NCBI RefSeq assembly: GCF_947497285.1
Contig: NZ_CANMFT010000001.1
Span: forward strand, 620,001-684,000
DNA length: 64,000 bases
Direction of reading: 5' to 3'
DNA from: an uncultured Aliiroseovarius sp.
Lineage (GTDB): Bacteria > Pseudomonadota > Alphaproteobacteria > Rhodobacterales > Rhodobacteraceae
In this document: positions 60,461 to 64,000 of the stretch, piece by piece
Layout of the letters: the number at the start of each line of letters is the position of its first letter
Position numbering within the stretch: the first letter of the stretch is position 1
Translations under genes and position numbers: made by a program
The notes under the pieces: generated by a model
Told to the model about the DNA's origin: nothing
What the model saw: only the letters and a program-made list of their open reading frames with translations
Database searches by the model: none

Positions 60461-63400
60461 GCTGCGAACCGGGCCCGGGCAAGATCCATAATCTTGAGTT
60501 CGAGATCGTCGAGCACTTCTACGGGAAGGTCGATGTCCTTCTCGTCGCGCAGGACATCGAAGAAGTAGTCATCAATGGCGTTGCGCAGATTGTTCTGGGC
60601 CACCTCGTTCGACCAGATGTCCACGATCAGGTGCGATTTGATGATGTCGATGATCTGTTGTGCGATCGCTGCGACCTCGACGCCGGTCACGGGCTCATCG
60701 CCCTTGGTCTTGAGCTGACCATCCAGGACGCCGAAGAAGGCCTGAGCATCCTCATCGCCCCTAATGCTCTCCGGAACATCCCGCCCCCGATCCTTGCGGG
60801 CCACCTTGCTCGCGAGATCTACGACACTGTTCAGGTATTCGCGCTCCGAGAGCCGCTTTTCGCGGTAGGCCCGGATGGTTTCTTCGAGCAGCTCGGAGAA
60901 CTGTTTGTAGAACGTCGGGTCCTCATCCATCTTCTCGGTGATAGCCCGGCGGGTCGCGCTGGCGATGCGATCGGCCTTTGAAGCCTCGGAGACCCCGGTC
61001 TCTTCGACGACTGCCTTCAGAGCGTCGGGATCGTTGATGTTCACCACCTCGATGATGGTTTCCGCCGGCATCGCAACGACATGGTCATCCAGCAGTTTCT
61101 GGATTTTCGGTTCGAATTCGCGGACGTCCACCGTCTCCTGGTATCGAAGCTGGACAGACCGCTTCAGTTCAGAGAACTGCTTCCAGTCCCGCTTGAGTGC
61201 ATCGATCCTGGCCTCATCGAAGACATCGAACAGCTTGTCCGACGAGAGCGAAATATGCAGACACCGGCTGAAGGCTTTGAGGCGCGCGTAGAACTCGTGC
61301 CGCAGCGCCTCATCGGCGAGGTGCTGCTCGAACTGCTCCATGTCCTTCTTGTTCCGGACAGGCTTGAAAAGGTCCCAGAGCTGGTCGTGCAGCTGGGGCA
61401 GCTTGCGGATCTCCTCGCGGACGTCATGAACCGTTCCGGCGAGGTCGGCCGCCTCGTAGCCTTCGAAGGCGCTGTATGTCGTCAGCGCACTGTCCAGCTC
61501 GCCCAGCAGCCCCTCATAGTCGACGATGAAGCCGAACTGCTTCTCTGTGCCGCCGTCCTCATACAGCCTGTTCACGCGCGCAATTGCTTGCAGGAGGTTG
61601 TGCTCCTTCAAAGACTTGCAGACGTAAAGCACCGTGTTCCGAGGTGCATCGAACCCGGTGAGGAGCTTTGAGACGACGATCAGGATCTCCGGATCGCCGG
61701 AGCCCTTGAAGGCATCGATAATCTGGCGGTTGTACTCGTCCTCGGTTTTGTACTGCGCCATCATTTTCGACCAAAATTTCCGCACGAGATCCTTCGATTC
61801 CTGATCGACCTCCTCGTTGCCCTCGTTTTCGTCCGGCGGGGAGATAACAATGGCACTCGAGACGTGGCCGATCTCGTCGAGGACCTCCTTGAAGCGAACC
61901 GCCGCCGCCTTCGATGGCGCAACGAGTTGAGCCTTGAACCCGGTTCCCTGCCAGTGCTGGCGATAGTGCTCGGAGATGTCGAAGGCCTTTGCCCGAATGG
62001 CCTGGTCGGTCTTGGCCAGAGCGTCCATCCGAGAGAACTTACGCTTCAGATCGCGCTTCTGATTTTCGGTCAGCCCCTCGCTAATCTTGTCGAACCAGCG
62101 GTCGATCACGGCTCCCGAAACCTGCTGTTCGACAAGCCGCCCCTCGTAAAGCAACGGCACGACTGCGCCGTCAGCCACAGCCTCGTCGATGGCGTATCGG
62201 TGGATCAGCCGCCCAAAGGTAGAGAGCGTGTTCTTCTCCTTCTTGAGGAGAGGCGTTCCGGTGAATCCGAGATAGCAGGCCTTTGGCAGGAGGCGTTGCA
62301 TCTTGGCGGCGAACTGGCTGTGGCCGCCGTAGCGCCCTGTCTGCGTCCTGTGGCTCTCGTCGACCAGCACGAAGATGTTCGGATCGTCGTCCGCCAGTTT
62401 GCTATGCTTCAGCGCAGTGTCGAACTTGTTGATGATCGTGGTGACCAGCGGAGCCTTGTTCTGGACAAGCTCCAGTAGGTGAGACCCGCTCGTCGCACGG
62501 ACTGGCTCCAGATCGCAGGACTTGAAGGTGTCCTTGATCTGCTTGTCGAGATCGTCGCGGTCCGTGACGATGATGATGCGCGGGTTCTCGATGCTGCGTT
62601 CGAGGGCGAGCGATCTACCCAGCATGACCATTGTCAGCGACTTGCCTGAACCTTGGGTGTGCCAGATCACGCCGCCCTTGCGCGCGCCACTGATATCGTG
62701 CTGCTTGACCGTCTCGACCGCGCGGCAGATTCCGAAGAACTGCTGGTGGCGCGCGACCTTGCGAATGCCGCCATCGAATACGGTGAAGCGGCGGATGAGA
62801 TCGAGCAGCCGCGCGGGTCGGCACAGCGCGTACACCGTCCGGTCTTGAACCGTGACCGCGCGGTCTCCTTCTGTCTCCATTGAGTCGAAGTAGACGCGCG
62901 CGCCGACGAAGTCGCCAGAAAAGATCGAGTCTTTTTCCGCCGCCGCAAGGACGCGGTTGGCGAAGGGCTCGATGGCCTCGTCGGTGTCTTCCTCGTCGCG
63001 CCATTCGGCCCAGAATTTAGACTTGGTCCCGACCGTCGCATAGCGCGCGCTGTTGCGGTTCATAGAGACCAGCAGCTGGGCGAAGTGGAAGAGCTGCGGG
63101 ATGTTGTCTTCGTTCTGGTAGCCAATCAGCTGGCTGTCCGCCTTCTTCAGGCTTTCGGTCGGCCGCTTGTTTTCGATCACCAGGATTGGAATACCATTCA
63201 CGAAGGCAACGATGTCGCAACGCTTGGTCTGGCTTGACGCGGTCCTCTCCACCGAAAACTCGGCAGTCACATGGAAGACGTTGTTCTCAGGCTGGTCCCA
63301 ATCGATGTAGCGGAACGAGTAGCTCTTTGAGTCGCCGTCGATGGACTTTGTGATCGTCGTCCCGAGGACGAGCGTGTCGTAGATGTCCTGGTTCGTCCCA

Positions 63401-63672
63401 CGGAGCCCCTTCAGACGGTCCGGCGTGGGTTTGAGCCGCCGCATCGCCTCGTGCGCGTCCTCAAGGTCAAAGCTGTATTCTCTTCCCCGATGCGTGAAGC
63501 GGTTAATTCGCATCAGCTGGTCGGCAAGCACGTCATCCAGCACCACGTTCCGCAGGCGCCCGCCGCGCAGGCGAAACGCCTCCTCTTGTGAGAGCGGGGT
63601 GAACCCGAGCGCAACGAGCAACTGAAGCGCTGGAACTTGGGATTGGTGTTTTTCGGCGGCGTTGAAGGTCAT
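60457..63672 (-). CDS. hsdR: Type I restriction enzyme, subunit HsdR
   Basis: 1071 residues from ATG 63672 (MTFNAAEKHQSQ). An N-terminal nuclease core shows D153 (RCDIVAF) and E167-N-K169 (ILVIENKRP), a PD-(D/E)xK site. The SF2 motor has a Walker A at residues 339-345 (TQGSGKS), DESH at 438-441 and GFTGTP near residue 460; motif VI appears as LLQAIARVNRLYEDG. HsdR translocates DNA and cuts away from the recognition site when HsdM and HsdS find unmethylated DNA. Both partners must lie right of 64000. The longer frame to 63861 is not coding. It overlaps the upstream kinase-like gene by 4 nt. Confidence 0.95.
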   Translation of the reverse strand: MTFNAAEKHQSQVPALQLLVALGFTPLSQEEAFRLRGGRLRNVVLDDVLADQLMRINRFTHRGREYSFDLEDAHEAMRRLKPTPDRLKGLRGTNQDIYDTLVLGTTITKSIDGDSKSYSFRYIDWDQPENNVFHVTAEFSVERTASSQTKRCDIVAFVNGIPILVIENKRPTESLKKADSQLIGYQNEDNIPQLFHFAQLLVSMNRNSARYATVGTKSKFWAEWRDEEDTDEAIEPFANRVLAAAEKDSIFSGDFVGARVYFDSMETEGDRAVTVQDRTVYALCRPARLLDLIRRFTVFDGGIRKVARHQQFFGICRAVETVKQHDISGARKGGVIWHTQGSGKSLTMVMLGRSLALERSIENPRIIIVTDRDDLDKQIKDTFKSCDLEPVRATSGSHLLELVQNKAPLVTTIINKFDTALKHSKLADDDPNIFVLVDESHRTQTGRYGGHSQFAAKMQRLLPKACYLGFTGTPLLKKEKNTLSTFGRLIHRYAIDEAVADGAVVPLLYEGRLVEQQVSGAVIDRWFDKISEGLTENQKRDLKRKFSRMDALAKTDQAIRAKAFDISEHYRQHWQGTGFKAQLVAPSKAAAVRFKEVLDEIGHVSSAIVISPPDENEGNEEVDQESKDLVRKFWSKMMAQYKTEDEYNRQIIDAFKGSGDPEILIVVSKLLTGFDAPRNTVLYVCKSLKEHNLLQAIARVNRLYEDGGTEKQFGFIVDYEGLLGELDSALTTYSAFEGYEAADLAGTVHDVREEIRKLPQLHDQLWDLFKPVRNKKDMEQFEQHLADEALRHEFYARLKAFSRCLHISLSSDKLFDVFDEARIDALKRDWKQFSELKRSVQLRYQETVDVREFEPKIQKLLDDHVVAMPAETIIEVVNINDPDALKAVVEETGVSEASKADRIASATRRAITEKMDEDPTFYKQFSELLEETIRAYREKRLSEREYLNSVVDLASKVARKDRGRDVPESIRGDEDAQAFFGVLDGQLKTKGDEPVTGVEVAAIAQQIIDIIKSHLIVDIWSNEVAQNNLRNAIDDYFFDVLRDEKDIDLPVEVLDDLELKIMDLARARFAA

Positions 63673-64000
63673 TTTCCAGTCACCACGAATTGCTTGAAGC
63701 CCGCGACGAGCTTTTCCGCCTGCTTCTGGGTAAGACCCCGTTTGCAGAACTGAGTGACGCGCTGAGTATTTCCTGAGACCACATTGCGCTTGCTGCAGGT
63801 CACATCGAACTTCCCGCCTGCCACTGGCGAGACCGAGTGCGCGTACTCGTAGGTCCCGCACTTGCCGACCTCGTTGCCGGCCCCATCGACGGTCCAGTGC
63901 CCGGGGTAGTCCAGCTTTTCGAGCGCGCGTCGCATCTCAAGAGCGCTGGTGTACCGTTTGGCTGGATCAGAATGGACAGCCTTCAGGATGACGCGACGAA
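63669..64000 (-). CDS. C-terminal end of a probable Ser/Thr protein kinase, truncated by the window
   Basis: The frame is open from the right edge and ends at 63669, inside the hsdR start (ATGA overlap). The first visible residues, RRVILKAVHSDPAKRYTSAL followed by EMRRALEKL, match the last kinase subdomain of bacterial Hanks-type kinases (KAL-DP--RY-SA-EMR-AL). A tail of about 75 residues then follows, with three cysteines (EVGKCGTYEY, DVTCSKRNVV, VTQFCKRGLT) and ending FVVTGK; I do not recognise it. The catalytic loop lies outside the window, so the kinase call rests on about 30 residues. ATG 63935 would give a separate 88-residue protein, which is less likely given the open frame upstream. 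Confidence 0.5.
   Translation of the reverse strand, partial: RRVILKAVHSDPAKRYTSALEMRRALEKLDYPGHWTVDGAGNEVGKCGTYEYAHSVSPVAGGKFDVTCSKRNVVSGNTQRVTQFCKRGLTQKQAEKLVAGFKQFVVTGK

Noticed and set aside
1-64000. CRISPR arrays, insertion sequences, prophage genes
   Set aside because: No array of spaced direct repeats, no transposase and no phage structural gene were recognised.

Overview
The window reads as a GC-rich alphaproteobacterial chromosome segment, most likely Rhodobacterales (marine Roseobacter group). The pointers are a circularly permuted two-piece tmRNA, a tRNA-His with A73 and no encoded G-1, a dmdA-acuI pair for dimethylsulfoniopropionate (DMSP), a trgA-trgB-cysK tellurite locus as known from Rhodobacter, and small conserved families (DUF4169, DUF6324, DUF6476, MmcB) typical of that order. 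These assignments come from recognising the sequences by eye; no search was run.

Layout. 0-2.7 kb: the 3' end of rpoD, a Stf0-type sulfotransferase, YjbQ and the flavin-binding protein dodecin. 2.9-14 kb: a riboflavin gene set (nrdR-ribD, ribE, ribBA-ribH-nusB). It is split by a three-gene capsule cassette on the other strand (kpsC, a Wza/KpsD-like lipoprotein, kpsS), and by a metallo-hydrolase and a NYN-domain gene broken by an amber stop. 14-17 kb: small exported proteins, a cytochrome c, a strongly self-complementary stretch that looks like an unassigned structured RNA, and mmcB behind a LexA-type box. 17-25 kb: tRNA-His, an RluD-type pseudouridine synthase, cardiolipin synthase, rpoH with a sigma-32-like promoter, a DksA-type zinc finger protein, an AT-richer orphan gene and pepF. 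25-39 kb: penicillin-binding protein 1A, RNase E, tusA, ccdA, a membrane hydrolase-P450 pair, the fumC-DUF4169-RHH operon, sspB and chrA.

40-49 kb: the permuted tmRNA gene (tag ANDNKAPAMALAA), a membrane protein, then a GntR regulator divergent from DUF2182-DUF1326-dmdA-acuI across two TTGTC-N-GACA operators. Hsp20, a universal stress protein and a BCCT transporter follow. The DMSP genes would demethylate DMSP and reduce toxic acryloyl-CoA; the BCCT carrier could import DMSP or betaine. 49-59 kb: a class V aminotransferase, cfa, trgA-trgB-cysK, an MscS channel, an alanyl-tRNA editing protein and a methyltransferase, ending at tRNA-Ser(GGA).

59.5-64 kb: after the tRNA-Ser gene an accessory block begins on the minus strand. 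It holds the 3' end of what looks like a Ser/Thr protein kinase, a type I restriction subunit HsdR, and a YgjP-type metallopeptidase, each joined to the next by a 4-nt stop/start overlap. The block runs off the right edge, so its hsdM and hsdS partners and the kinase catalytic core cannot be seen. The best candidates for something undescribed are this kinase-HsdR-peptidase unit, the structured RNA near 16.5-16.75 kb, and the DUF2182-DUF1326 pair placed between a GntR gene and dmdA.
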